A stretch of DNA of 21,723 bases from an uncultured Clostridium sp. GTDB taxonomy: Bacteria > Bacillota_A > Clostridia > TANB77 > CAG-508. Shown here in pieces: positions 1 to 6,106 of the stretch. The notes beneath the pieces were generated by a model. The model made no database searches. It saw only the letters and a program-made list of their open reading frames with translations, and had not been told where the DNA came from. A program made the translations under genes and the position numbers. Within the stretch, counting starts at the first letter, position 1. Each line of letters starts with the position of its first letter. The stretch is taken from contig CAMXLV010000017.1 in NCBI GenBank assembly GCA_947244675.1, positions 1 through 21,723 of the forward strand, written 5' to 3'.

Positions 1-522
1 TTTCCAAACTTAAATATTGAGTTAACTTGTGGTGCAAATCCAAGTGAAATGTTTGAGATGTTAAAAAATCACAAACTTGGTTTTGTAATAACAGATGTTA
101 TACCAACAGAAACAGATGAGTTTGTAATTGAAGAATTAAAAAAAGTAAACAATATATTTGTTGCAAAAGAGCCATTGAAAATTGAAAATGTAAAAGAATT
201 AGAAGATTTACGATATATATTAAATTTTGACAATACAATTTCTACTAAAAATCTATTCAAGATTCTAAAAGAACACAAAGTAAAAATTAAACCTAATATG
301 AAATGTGATACAACAGAAATAAGAGTAGAAGCAGTAATGAATGGACTAGGAATAGCTTATGTAATGAAAGAAGCTGTCAAGAAACAATTAGAGAATGGAG
401 AATTATACGAAGTTGAATTGCCAATAGAATTGCCAGAATTGAGTATAAATTTAGTGTATATAAAAGATATGCTAACACAAGTAGATAAGAAATTTATAAA
501 AAAATACTTAAAAAATAAGTAA
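1..522 (+). CDS. LysR-type transcriptional regulator, C-terminal part (5' end outside window)
   Basis: The reading frame is open from the first base and ends at TAA 520-522, so this is the C-terminal ~173 residues of a longer protein; the ATG at 49 is internal. The translation resembles the effector-binding (periplasmic-binding-like) domain of LysR-type regulators: an opening PNLNIELTCGANPSEMFEML strand/helix like the usual 'P.v.lel..g....l...l' start, then LGFVITDV (the 'lDlai' position), and late in the domain AVMNGLGIAYVMKEAV, matching the conserved 'v.aG.Gia.lP...v' segment. Such domains bind a small ligand and alter DNA binding of an N-terminal helix-turn-helix that is not visible here. 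A terminator follows. The regulated genes and ligand cannot be inferred. It lies at the left of the putative mobile element and may be cargo. Confidence 0.75.
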   Translation, partial: FPNLNIELTCGANPSEMFEMLKNHKLGFVITDVIPTETDEFVIEELKKVNNIFVAKEPLKIENVKELEDLRYILNFDNTISTKNLFKILKEHKVKIKPNMKCDTTEIRVEAVMNGLGIAYVMKEAVKKQLENGELYEVELPIELPELSINLVYIKDMLTQVDKKFIKKYLKNK

Positions 523-545
523 TAAATGAATATAAGCAAATAGGC

Positions 546-579
546 AGAATATCCTTAAAACAAAGGGTATTCTTTTTTT
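546..579 (+). terminator. Rho-independent terminator after the LysR-type gene
   Basis: The arms agaatatcc (546-554) and gggtattct (565-573) pair over 9 bp with one G-U, and a run of seven T follows. Confidence 0.8.
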
Positions 580-587
580 GTATTAAA

Positions 588-613
588 AAATATTTAATAC
601 TGATTAAATATTT
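588..613. repeat. AT-only inverted repeat upstream of the radical SAM promoter
   Basis: A perfect 11-bp inverted repeat, aaatatttaat / attaaatattt, has a 4-base spacer and ends just before the -35-like hexamer at 619. Its position suggests an operator or a cruciform-prone site; no protein can be assigned to it. Confidence 0.4.
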
Positions 614-618
614 GAGAA

Positions 619-647
619 TAGACAGGAAAATTCTTACAAGATATAAT
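619..647 (+). promoter_or_regulatory. Sigma-A-like promoter for the radical SAM gene
   Basis: TAGACA (619-624) and TATAAT (642-647) are separated by 17 bp, placing the transcription start near 654, about 30 bases before the preferred ATG at 686. Confidence 0.6.
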
Positions 648-685
648 AATTGTGTATCAATTTCAAAGAAAGAGAGATGTTAAAA

Positions 686-1876
686 ATGCAAAAAAAGAGA
701 GTTTGTTGGAATATTACAACAAAATGTAATCAAAATTGTAAATATTGCCACAGATTTTTAGGTATTAACGATCTTACTTATGAAGAAAATAAAGAGATAT
801 TAAATAATTTGATTAAAGATGGGGTAAACAACATTACTTGGACAGGGGGAGAAGCACTACTATATCCAAATTTAAAAGAACTATTGAAAATATCACAAGA
901 AAATGGTATAAAAAACAAGCTAATAACAAATGGAATGGTATTAGCACAAAATGAAAATATGAGAGAGATTTTAGATTATTTAGATTCTTTGACATTGTCA
1001 TTAGATACGATAAATGATGATACTAATGAAGAATTAGGAAGAGGCAAAAATCATTTTGAAGAAGTTAAAACTATATTAGACTATGTTAAAGGAAAAAGTT
1101 TAAAAGTCAATATAAATACAGTAGTTAGCAAGAAAAACATAAATGAGATGGAGCAGCTAGGAGAATTCCTAAACAATTATAATATTAGCAAATGGAAATT
1201 CTTTAAATTTATGCCACTTCGAGAAACAGCAGAGAAAAATAAAGACGAATTTGCAATAACAGATGCAGAATTTGAGAAAACTAAAAATGTATTTAGAAAT
1301 TTTGGAAATATAGGAGAAACAGACTTTAGACAAGAAAAGGACATGGAAGATAAATATACTTTGCTAATAGCGAATGGAGATATAATAAAAACGGAACATG
1401 GTGTAGATGTGAAAAAAGGAAATGCACTATACCAAAATCCAGTAGAATTTATGTATGAATTAGAGGAGAATAGAATGAAAAAGATAAAAATTCTAATTGC
1501 TCATAATAACGAGGAAATAAGAAATAAAATAGCAGATACAATAAAAGGCTTAGACTATGTTGAATTAGTAGACACAGCAACAGACGGAAAAGAAACATAT
1601 AATAAAATTATAGAATCAAAGCCAGAAATGGTTTTTGCAAAAATGAATTTAGACAATATGGACAGTATGGAAATAATGAGGAAATCAAAAGAAAGTTTAA
1701 AAGATAATGTGCCAATATTCAATATAATTACAAGTGATAATGTTAGTGATGAATATATGAAAACAGCATATAATCTAATGGGAAGAAATTTGAATACATT
1801 TGTATCAGAGCCAATAAACAATATGGAAATAGACAATATAATGCAAGGGTATAAAGAATTAAAAGAAAACGCATAA
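686..1876 (+). CDS. Radical SAM protein fused to a degenerate response-regulator receiver domain
   Basis: I prefer ATG 686 because the purine-rich AAAGAGAG site ending at 676 is 9 bases away; ATG 677 and TTG 650 are in frame but worse placed. From ATG 686 the protein is 396 aa. Residues ~1-260 are a radical SAM domain: CNQNCKYC is the CX3CX2C motif for the 4Fe-4S cluster, and TWTGGEALLYP holds the GGE SAM-binding motif. The fold is closest to MoaA/NirJ-like enzymes, which make a 5'-deoxyadenosyl radical; the substrate is unknown. The last ~130 residues, from MKKIKILIAHNNEE, have the length and motif order of a CheY-like receiver. However, the acidic pair is HN, the phospho-acceptor position (in VFAKMNLDNMDSMEI) is Lys and the switch Lys is Glu (SEPI), so phosphorylation is not expected. 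An internal ATG at 1475 has a strong GAGGAG site (1463-1468), so the receiver may also be made alone. The gene converges on a Spo0A-like regulator. Confidence 0.8.
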   Translation: MQKKRVCWNITTKCNQNCKYCHRFLGINDLTYEENKEILNNLIKDGVNNITWTGGEALLYPNLKELLKISQENGIKNKLITNGMVLAQNENMREILDYLDSLTLSLDTINDDTNEELGRGKNHFEEVKTILDYVKGKSLKVNINTVVSKKNINEMEQLGEFLNNYNISKWKFFKFMPLRETAEKNKDEFAITDAEFEKTKNVFRNFGNIGETDFRQEKDMEDKYTLLIANGDIIKTEHGVDVKKGNALYQNPVEFMYELEENRMKKIKILIAHNNEEIRNKIADTIKGLDYVELVDTATDGKETYNKIIESKPEMVFAKMNLDNMDSMEIMRKSKESLKDNVPIFNIITSDNVSDEYMKTAYNLMGRNLNTFVSEPINNMEIDNIMQGYKELKENA

Positions 1877-1883
1877 ACTAAAA

Positions 1884-1921
1884 AAGAAGGAATAGTTTTT
1901 TTACAAAACTTATTTCTTCTT
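1884..1921. terminator. Candidate bidirectional terminator between convergent genes
   Basis: aagaaggaata (1884-1894) pairs with tatttcttctt (1911-1921) over 11 bp with one G-U. A-rich and T-rich flanks on both sides could terminate both converging transcripts. The stem is AT-rich and overlaps the end of the minus-strand gene. Confidence 0.4.
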
Positions 1922-2629
1922 TCCTTTTTGTAGATGTAAATACATTACTGCAATTTCTAAAAAATCTTTTGGGGTTATATTTTCTTCAATATCAAAATAT
2001 TGCATAATAGGGCAGTTGATAGTATCTCTATACATATTTAATCGTTCTAATGCAGTTCTAAAACTTGATCGTATTGCCGAATTAGGCTTGTTGTGTCTTT
2101 GTCCAATTATAGTAAAAATATCTTTCAATTTTTTCTGTAAGTCAGGGTAGTAGTAGCATTCAAAAATAGCTTCTCTTATGTAATTAGTTCCATTTGAATT
2201 TAAAGGAATTTTTAATGTCAAAAATAATAAATCGAGTTCCTCGTTAGTTAATTCTTCATATTCTCCAAAAAGATACATTTCGTTAATTGTACTATAAAAG
2301 TCATTAAAATTTTCATCATCATAGATTACCTTGTATATTCTAGCAGCATTAGACAAGTTCAAATTTTCTTCTTTTTGAGCTGTTAATATAATGTTGTTAT
2401 TTTTCTTATCTGCAATATTTGTAGATAATCTATCAATTATTTCAATACAATTTATATCTTTTAGGCAAGAATCTAAAACTAATACATTAGGTTTAATATC
2501 AAGATATTTTTCTAAAGCAGTTTTTCCATCAGCTGTTTCTATTACTTCTAACCTTTTATCATTTGCAAGCTGTTGACAAAGCCTTATTCTTTGCTCAACA
2601 TTAGGATTAGCAATAAGGACTTTCTGCAT
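1910..2629 (-). CDS. Spo0A-like response regulator (receiver plus Spo0A-type DNA-binding domain)
   Basis: The 239-aa protein has two parts. Residues 1-~120 form a receiver domain: VLVLDSCLKD carries the phospho-acceptor Asp and IILTAQ the switch Thr, but the usual Asp-Asp acidic pocket after strand 1 is replaced (VLIANPN), so metal-dependent phosphorylation is doubtful. Residues ~130-239 resemble the Spo0A C-terminal effector: LFLTLKIPLNSNGTNYIREA corresponds to the Spo0A 'IGVPAHIKGYQYLREA' region, and HNKPNSAIRSSFRTALE to the recognition-helix region 'ASRVERAIRHAIE'. Spo0A binds 0A boxes (TGNCGAA). The length is slightly below Spo0A's usual ~265 aa and key positions differ, so this is a divergent paralogue rather than the sporulation master regulator. 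The Shine-Dalgarno AGGAGGG (2637-2643 complement) is 7 bases before the ATG. The divergent intergenic region carries phased 0A-like boxes. Confidence 0.8.
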   Translation of the reverse strand: MQKVLIANPNVEQRIRLCQQLANDKRLEVIETADGKTALEKYLDIKPNVLVLDSCLKDINCIEIIDRLSTNIADKKNNNIILTAQKEENLNLSNAARIYKVIYDDENFNDFYSTINEMYLFGEYEELTNEELDLLFLTLKIPLNSNGTNYIREAIFECYYYPDLQKKLKDIFTIIGQRHNKPNSAIRSSFRTALERLNMYRDTINCPIMQYFDIEENITPKDFLEIAVMYLHLQKGKKK

Positions 2630-2730
2630 CTGGAAACCCTCCTACAAATGTCTATATTATAAATTCGATAACATTATACCATAAAAATTATGTAAACACA
2701 ATACAAAATGGAAAAAATAGTAAAAGAAAA

Positions 2731-2770
2731 TTTAGCCTTTTTTCGCCCTTTTTCGCCATATTCCCCCTTT
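2731..2770. promoter_or_regulatory. Four 10-bp direct repeats, 0A-box-like operator
   Basis: The segments TTTAGCCTTT, TTTCGCCCTT, TTTCGCCATA and TTCCCCCTTT follow each other without a gap, giving exact 10-bp phasing. On the minus strand the third reads TGGCGAA, matching the Spo0A box TGNCGAA; the second (GGGCGAA) differs at one base. The array ends 1 bp before the -35 hexamer at 2772 and lies upstream of the Spo0A-like gene. Binding by the neighbouring regulator is an inference. Confidence 0.55.
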
Positions 2771-2771
2771 T

Positions 2772-2800
2772 TTGACATTAGAAAAGTAAAATTCTATATA
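2772..2800 (+). promoter_or_regulatory. Strong sigma-A-like promoter driving a small RNA-like unit
   Basis: TTGACA (2772-2777), a 17-bp spacer and TATATA (2795-2800, continuing as TATATAAT) predict a start near 2808. No convincing coding region follows before the terminator at 2927-2975. Confidence 0.7.
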
Positions 2801-2807
2801 ATGCAAG

Positions 2808-2975
2808 CAACTTAATCAAAGTCTTAAAAGGGAGGCGATTCAAAAGATATAGAGAAAACACAAGATAATTACAAGTACATATTTTAGACTTTGATTATAG
2901 TATTGATTTATTTTTTAATTATTCAAAACTCCTTTAAGAATTTTGTTTAGGCACTATTCTATAAAGGAGTTTTTT
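2808..2975 (+). ncRNA. Candidate ~170-nt small RNA with its own promoter and terminator
   Basis: Transcription from the promoter at 2772-2800 would yield about 170 nt ending at a clear terminator. taatcaaagtct (2813-2824) and agactttgatta (2886-2897) form a perfect 12-bp stem enclosing about 61 nt, and GGGAGGCG lies unpaired inside it. There is no ATG-initiated ORF behind that purine-rich site; a short TTG-started hydrophobic peptide from about 2891 is formally possible but lacks a ribosome site. No known family was recognised. A regulatory RNA under the Spo0A-like protein is the simplest reading. Confidence 0.55.
2927..2975 (+). terminator. Rho-independent terminator of the small RNA unit
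   Basis: aactccttta-agaat (2927-2941) pairs with attctataaaggagtt (2956-2971) with a single bulge, followed by a T run. Confidence 0.8.
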
Positions 2976-3020
2976 ATATGGGGAGGGGTACAAGTAAAAA
3001 TGTAAAAGTAATTTCACAAG

Positions 3021-3044
3021 TATTTACATTAAAAAATGTAAATA
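3021..3044. repeat. Perfect 10-bp inverted repeat with 4-base loop
   Basis: tatttacatt / aatgtaaata with loop aaaa. It lies in the non-coding stretch between the small RNA unit and the next terminator and could be an RNA hairpin or a DNA operator. Confidence 0.35.
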
Positions 3045-3065
3045 TTAGATATTTGTGCCTATTTC

Positions 3066-3107
3066 AAATCAAATGTGCAATTATGCGTTGTATATTTGAT
3101 TTTTTTT
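3066..3107 (+). terminator. Second terminator upstream of the sigma-like gene
   Basis: aaatcaaat (3066-3074) pairs perfectly with atttgattt (3094-3102) and the downstream arm runs into a stretch of eight T. It would insulate or attenuate the following sigma-like gene. Confidence 0.6.
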
Positions 3108-3143
3108 ATGCTCTAAAAGAAAAACATTGCCGTAGCCCACCTA

Positions 3144-3173
3144 CCAATCAATTCACAAAAACGAATTGATTGG
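3144..3173 (+). promoter_or_regulatory. Hairpin touching the Shine-Dalgarno of the sigma-like gene
   Basis: ccaatcaattc (3144-3154) and gaattgattgg (3163-3173) form a perfect 11-bp stem with an 8-base loop. The right arm includes the first two bases of the GGAGG ribosome site (3172-3176), so folding could limit translation initiation at ATG 3185. Confidence 0.5.
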
Positions 3174-3184
3174 AGGAAAGAGAA

Positions 3185-3694
3185 ATGCAAGATAATGCAA
3201 AATGTTTTATAAAATTAAAAAAAGGAATTTATGAAGAAATTACATATAAAGAACTAAAAGAGAAACGAAAAAAATACAGTACATATAAGAAAAAGAAATT
3301 TATTAAGTTAGATGATATTTTACTAGAAGTATCAAAAAAAGATTATGAAATTATAGAGTATGAAGAACAAAGACAAAAATATTTAGATCGAGTTGCAAGA
3401 AAAATGAATTTAATTTCTTATGATCATGAATCTGAAAATGGAGTAGCATTAAAAAATATAATTTCAAATCCAATAGATAATATAGAAGCTACTTTTGAAA
3501 GAAAAATTGAAATAGAAAAATTAAGAATAGCTTTATTACAACTAACTGAAGAAGAATATAAACTAATAAAGGCATTATTTTTTGAAAATAAAACATTGCG
3601 AGAATATGCTGCAATAGTAGGCAAACATTACACTACAATTCAAGATAAAAGAGATAGAATTTTAGAAAAATTAAAAAAATTTATAAAAATTTAA
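3185..3694 (+). CDS. Sigma-70 region 4-like regulator of a mobile element
   Basis: ATG 3185 has GGAGG 8 bases upstream; an upstream TTG at 3170 overlaps that site and is rejected. The product is 169 aa. Its C-terminal ~60 residues, from LTEEEYKLIKALFFENKTLREYA through HYTTIQDKRDRILEKL, look like sigma-70 region 4: a helix with an 'L...e..li..lf.e..t..e.A' pattern, then a recognition helix that would contact a -35 element. The N-terminal half is lysine-rich and lacks recognisable sigma region 2, so it is more like the small sigma-like/ArpU-type regulators common in integrative elements than a full sigma factor. The gene stands alone between terminators, upstream of the recombinase module, and may control excision or transfer genes. 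The precise role is not shown by the sequence. Confidence 0.65.
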   Translation: MQDNAKCFIKLKKGIYEEITYKELKEKRKKYSTYKKKKFIKLDDILLEVSKKDYEIIEYEEQRQKYLDRVARKMNLISYDHESENGVALKNIISNPIDNIEATFERKIEIEKLRIALLQLTEEEYKLIKALFFENKTLREYAAIVGKHYTTIQDKRDRILEKLKKFIKI

Positions 3695-3711
3695 AAATTT
3701 AATCCTACAAA

Positions 3712-3750
3712 CCTCTCATTTTTTCACAGGAGAAATGAGAGGAATTTTTA
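3712..3750 (+). terminator. Rho-independent terminator after the sigma-like gene
   Basis: cctctcattt (3712-3721) and aaatgagagg (3733-3742) make a perfect 10-bp stem with an 11-base loop, followed by aattttta. Confidence 0.85.
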
Positions 3751-3779
3751 TTCCACATGAACTTTGAAAATTAAATAGC

Positions 3780-4016
3780 AATTCATTAAATACATTCCTA
3801 CTATTCGAGCTAGTTAAAAAGTAATCTCACAAATCACTTTACTTAAATATAAGATAGCCACTTATAAGGCGAGGACAAGTAGTAGGTATAATGATACACT
3901 TGTTTAGTCATAGCACGAGCGAGATAAAACCGTCCCACGCATTGAGAACAAATCTGTTGAAAGCAGGTAGGTGGAAGTCCTGTGGAGCAATTTAGCTAAT
4001 TGCCGTTTAATGAATT
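3780..4016 (+). ncRNA. Candidate long structured RNA in the mobile element
   Basis: This ~340-base gene-free stretch (3751-4098) is noticeably richer in G and C than its surroundings and folds as a closed domain. aattcattaaa (3780-3790) and tttaatgaatt (4006-4016) pair perfectly over 11 bp. Inside are cctacta/tagtagg (3797-3803 with 3880-3886) or, as an alternative, acaagt/acttgt (3875-3880 with 3898-3903); aagtaa/ttactt; cccac with gtgg elements around 3935-3975; and a terminal hairpin gcaatt/aattgc (3987-4003). No ORF with a ribosome site crosses it. Strand is assumed to follow the flanking genes and the terminator at 4042-4073. I do not recognise the family with certainty; the raiA-type clostridial RNA motif is one class worth testing. 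Confidence 0.55.
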
Positions 4017-4041
4017 TTAGGAGAAGATAGAAAGTAATTGT

Positions 4042-4074
4042 AAAAGGCTATCTAATCTATAAGGTAGCCTTTTT
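4042..4074 (+). terminator. Rho-independent terminator following the structured RNA
   Basis: aaaaggctatct (4042-4053) pairs with aggtagcctttt (4062-4073), with one G-U, ending in T5. It lies just before the MazF-like gene, so it may attenuate that gene. Confidence 0.8.
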
Positions 4075-4098
4075 GAATAAAAAAGGAGAAATAAAACA

Positions 4099-4854
4099 AT
4101 GAATATTTTACTAATTATATTTTTAATACTACTTATACTTATCACAATATTTACATATTTAATGATTCTATATGCGAGTATGAGTAAAACAGAAGAAGAA
4201 AAAATAATGGAAGATCAAGAACAAATGGAATATTTGAAAAATTATAAAGAAAAAAAGGAGAATAGAAATAAAATGGAAATTAAAAGAGGAGATTTATATT
4301 ATGCAGCTTTAGACGAAACTTATGTAGGAAGTGAACAAACAGGAGTAAGACCAGTAGTAATATTGCAAAACAATATAGGAAATGAGCATAGTCCAACTGT
4401 TATAATTGCACCAATAACAAGTAAAGTAAATTCAAAATCGATTATACCAACTCATGTGTATATAAAAGGGTATAAAGATAGACTAAAACAAAATTCACTT
4501 GTTTTGACAGAACAAATCAGAGCAATAGACAAATCAAGATTAAAATATTATATAGGAGCTTTAGATATTGGAGAATTGAGAAAAGTAGATAAAGCTCTTA
4601 TTATTTCATTAGGAATAGATTTAGAGAAAATCAAAAAAGAAGTGCCACATAGAGAGGGAATAGAAGAAAAAACAGAATTTGTTACGAGAAATCAAATTGC
4701 ATCTTATGGAATGGTAGCAAGAGAATATCTAAAACATACAGGGAACTTGGAAATTTCAAACGAGGAATTTGGAAAATATATCTTAACACTTATTGATTTA
4801 TATTCTCCAGATGAAGTTGAAAAACAAGCAGAAAATGTGAAAGATAGAAAATAA
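4099..4854 (+). CDS. Membrane-anchored MazF/PemK-like endoribonuclease toxin
   Basis: The 251-aa protein starts at ATG 4099 behind AAAGGAG. Residues ~3-27 (IIFLILLILITIFTYLMILY) form one transmembrane helix, followed by a charged linker. Residues ~59-165 form a PemK/MazF domain: EIKRGDLYYAAL opens it, then GSEQTGVRPVVILQN and SPTVIIAPITSK, containing the Arg and Thr expected at the RNase active site, then LTEQIRAIDKSRL. MazF enzymes cut mRNA at short motifs. A ~75-residue C-terminal extension has no recognised domain. No antitoxin gene is adjacent. An in-frame ATG at 4273 has GGAG 12 bases upstream and would give a soluble form lacking the helix. Membrane tethering of a MazF domain is unusual; its activity is untested, and it may be an element-stability or regulatory gene. 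Confidence 0.75.
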   Translation: MNILLIIFLILLILITIFTYLMILYASMSKTEEEKIMEDQEQMEYLKNYKEKKENRNKMEIKRGDLYYAALDETYVGSEQTGVRPVVILQNNIGNEHSPTVIIAPITSKVNSKSIIPTHVYIKGYKDRLKQNSLVLTEQIRAIDKSRLKYYIGALDIGELRKVDKALIISLGIDLEKIKKEVPHREGIEEKTEFVTRNQIASYGMVAREYLKHTGNLEISNEEFGKYILTLIDLYSPDEVEKQAENVKDRK

Positions 4855-4910
4855 TGTGTCAAATCTATAAAAATATAGGCAAGGTAAATTTTGTACCTTG
4901 GAAAAGATTT

Positions 4911-4956
4911 AGGAAGTTGAGTATGCTATTTATAGGCAATACAAAACTTCCTTTTT
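4911..4956 (+). terminator. Terminator-like hairpin after the MazF-like gene
   Basis: aggaagtt (4911-4918) pairs with aacttcct (4945-4952), an inner gtat/atac extends the stem, and a short T run follows. Confidence 0.65.
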
Positions 4957-4972
4957 AAATTGGAGGAATTGT

Positions 4973-5107
4973 ATGCGAGAAATTGCTAAAAAGTGCATAG
5001 AGATAGGAATTATAAAAGACCTATATGAACAAGGAATACTAACGGAAGAAGAAATGAAATTAGCAATTATAGAGATAGACAAAGATTTTGAAAGGAGGGT
5101 AGCTTGA
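4973..5107 (+). CDS. 44-aa SHOCT-like mini-protein
   Basis: This short ORF has a near-perfect ribosome site (GGAGG 4962-4966, 6-base spacer) and its stop TGA overlaps the next ATG by one base (TGATGA), indicating translational coupling. The middle segment LYEQGILTEEEMKLAIIEI matches the SHOCT pattern 'L..L.d.GiiT.eEf...k..ll', a short helical hairpin often attached to other proteins. A free-standing SHOCT-like peptide directly before serine-recombinase genes suggests an oligomerisation or regulatory partner for them; this is inference. Confidence 0.6.
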   Translation: MREIAKKCIEIGIIKDLYEQGILTEEEMKLAIIEIDKDFERRVA

Positions 5108-5265
5108 TGACTAAAACAGAAATGAGAGTTTTTGCATATTGCAGAGTAGGTAATCCAGAACAATTATCAGAAAATGAGCAAAAAGAAGTACTTTTAAGGA
5201 AAACAAAAGATAACAAAGCAACAATTATAAAGAAAACAGCAATACATAATGATATTGAAAAATAA
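5107..5265 (+). CDS. 52-aa resolvase-like N-terminal fragment lacking the catalytic serine
   Basis: ATG 5107 follows AGGAGG by 8 bases and overlaps the preceding stop. The start, MRVFAYCRVGNPEQLSENEQ, is clearly the first strand and helix of a serine recombinase (compare VAYCRVSTDHEDQKNSLENQ of the large recombinase at 6107), but Gly replaces the nucleophilic Ser. The protein stops after about 50 residues, before the rest of the catalytic domain. The good ribosome site and coupling argue that it is expressed. It could be a decayed recombinase or a dominant-negative or directionality-type accessory protein. Confidence 0.55.
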   Translation: MTKTEMRVFAYCRVGNPEQLSENEQKEVLLRKTKDNKATIIKKTAIHNDIEK

Positions 5266-5269
5266 AAAA

Positions 5270-5352
5270 GAACTATCCAATAGCCGTGAAACTAATATAG
5301 ATAGTTCGGAAAATATTAAAATACTTTCTGCTACTATTTTAGCACAGAAAGT
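5270..5352 (+). promoter_or_regulatory. Two consecutive hairpins before the second recombinase-like gene
   Basis: gaactatc (5270-5277) pairs with gatagttc (5300-5307); actttctg with gct (5323-5333) pairs with agc and cagaaagt (5341-5352). They fill the gap between the 52-aa ORF and the gene at 5371 and may regulate its translation or process the mRNA. No T tail follows the second hairpin. Confidence 0.4.
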
Positions 5353-5370
5353 AGGAAAGGACAAGCAAGG

Positions 5371-6094
5371 ATGAAAAAAGTAGTAACTTATGGATTATAT
5401 AATAATGAAAAGAGTATAAAAGATTTTGAAAAGCAAATACAAGAGTATATTAAAGATTATGGAGAATGGAAAATAGTAAAAAAATTTATAGACTATACAA
5501 AAAATAAACAATGTATAAGTTTTGAAAAATTATTAAATGAAGCTTTAGAAGAAAATATTGATATTATTTTAATAAAAAATGTAAGGCAATTTTGTCAAGC
5601 AACTAATTATAAGGTAGACTTTTTTATAAAATTTTTTAATCAAAAACAAATAGAAGTAATTTTCTTGGACGAAAAAATTAGTACAGCAGATGCAGTAGGA
5701 ATGACACAAATTCAAATAATTGTTTTTATGATTCAAAGCGAAAATGAAATGAGAAGTAAAGCAAAAAGAGAAAATTTATCACGGAGCTATAATAGGAAAA
5801 AAAGAATTTGAAAAAATACAGAAAAAAGTAAAAAACAATAGAAACATTGGAGAAAAAATATATGGTTATGACTTTGTCGATGGAAAATATCAAGTCAATG
5901 AAAAAGAAGCTACTAATTTAAGAAATAGAATAGAAAAAGAAGTTGATACAGCTACAAAGGAAGAAAAAAGAAGAAAAGCAAACAAATCACGAAGTGAAAA
6001 AATGAAAGCACTTTGGGAAAATGAAGATTATAAAAAAAAGATTACAGAAAGAATTAAAATAGCAAAGAAAATGAAAAAATTAAGTGAAAGGTAG
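5371..6094 (+). CDS. Catalytically dead serine-recombinase paralogue, 240 aa, with +1 shift at CGG 5782
   Basis: In the zero frame the protein ends after 146 residues, but skipping C5782 continues it to TAG 6094 (240 aa). Residues 1-~137 follow the fold of a serine-recombinase catalytic domain: VVTYGLYNNEKS aligns with VVAYCRVSTDHED of the gene downstream, and IDIILIKNVRQFCQAT with YDIILTKEVCRFARNT. The nucleophile is lost (Asn where Ser is expected). After the shift GAIIGKK aligns with FGVIQSM, and the section IYGYDFVDGKYQVNEKEA matches the start of the Recombinase domain, which then breaks off. The C-terminal tail, SEKMKALWENEDYKKKI, resembles the short modular DNA-binding repeats (NUMOD3-type) of homing endonucleases. 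It is likely a DNA-binding accessory of the active recombinase; this is not demonstrated. Confidence 0.6.
5782..5784 (+). other. Putative +1 frameshift codon CGG(A), recombinase paralogue
   Basis: Context tta tca C GGA gct. The zero frame ends nine codons after the CGG. The Gly aligns with the Gly of QFGVIQS in the large recombinase. Confidence 0.65.
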
Positions 6095-6106
6095 GTATAA
6101 GAGAGT

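Noticed and set aside
2978..3169. 63-aa ORF starting ATG 2978
   Set aside because: It runs through a terminator hairpin and inverted repeats, has no family resemblance, and starts immediately after a T run of another terminator.
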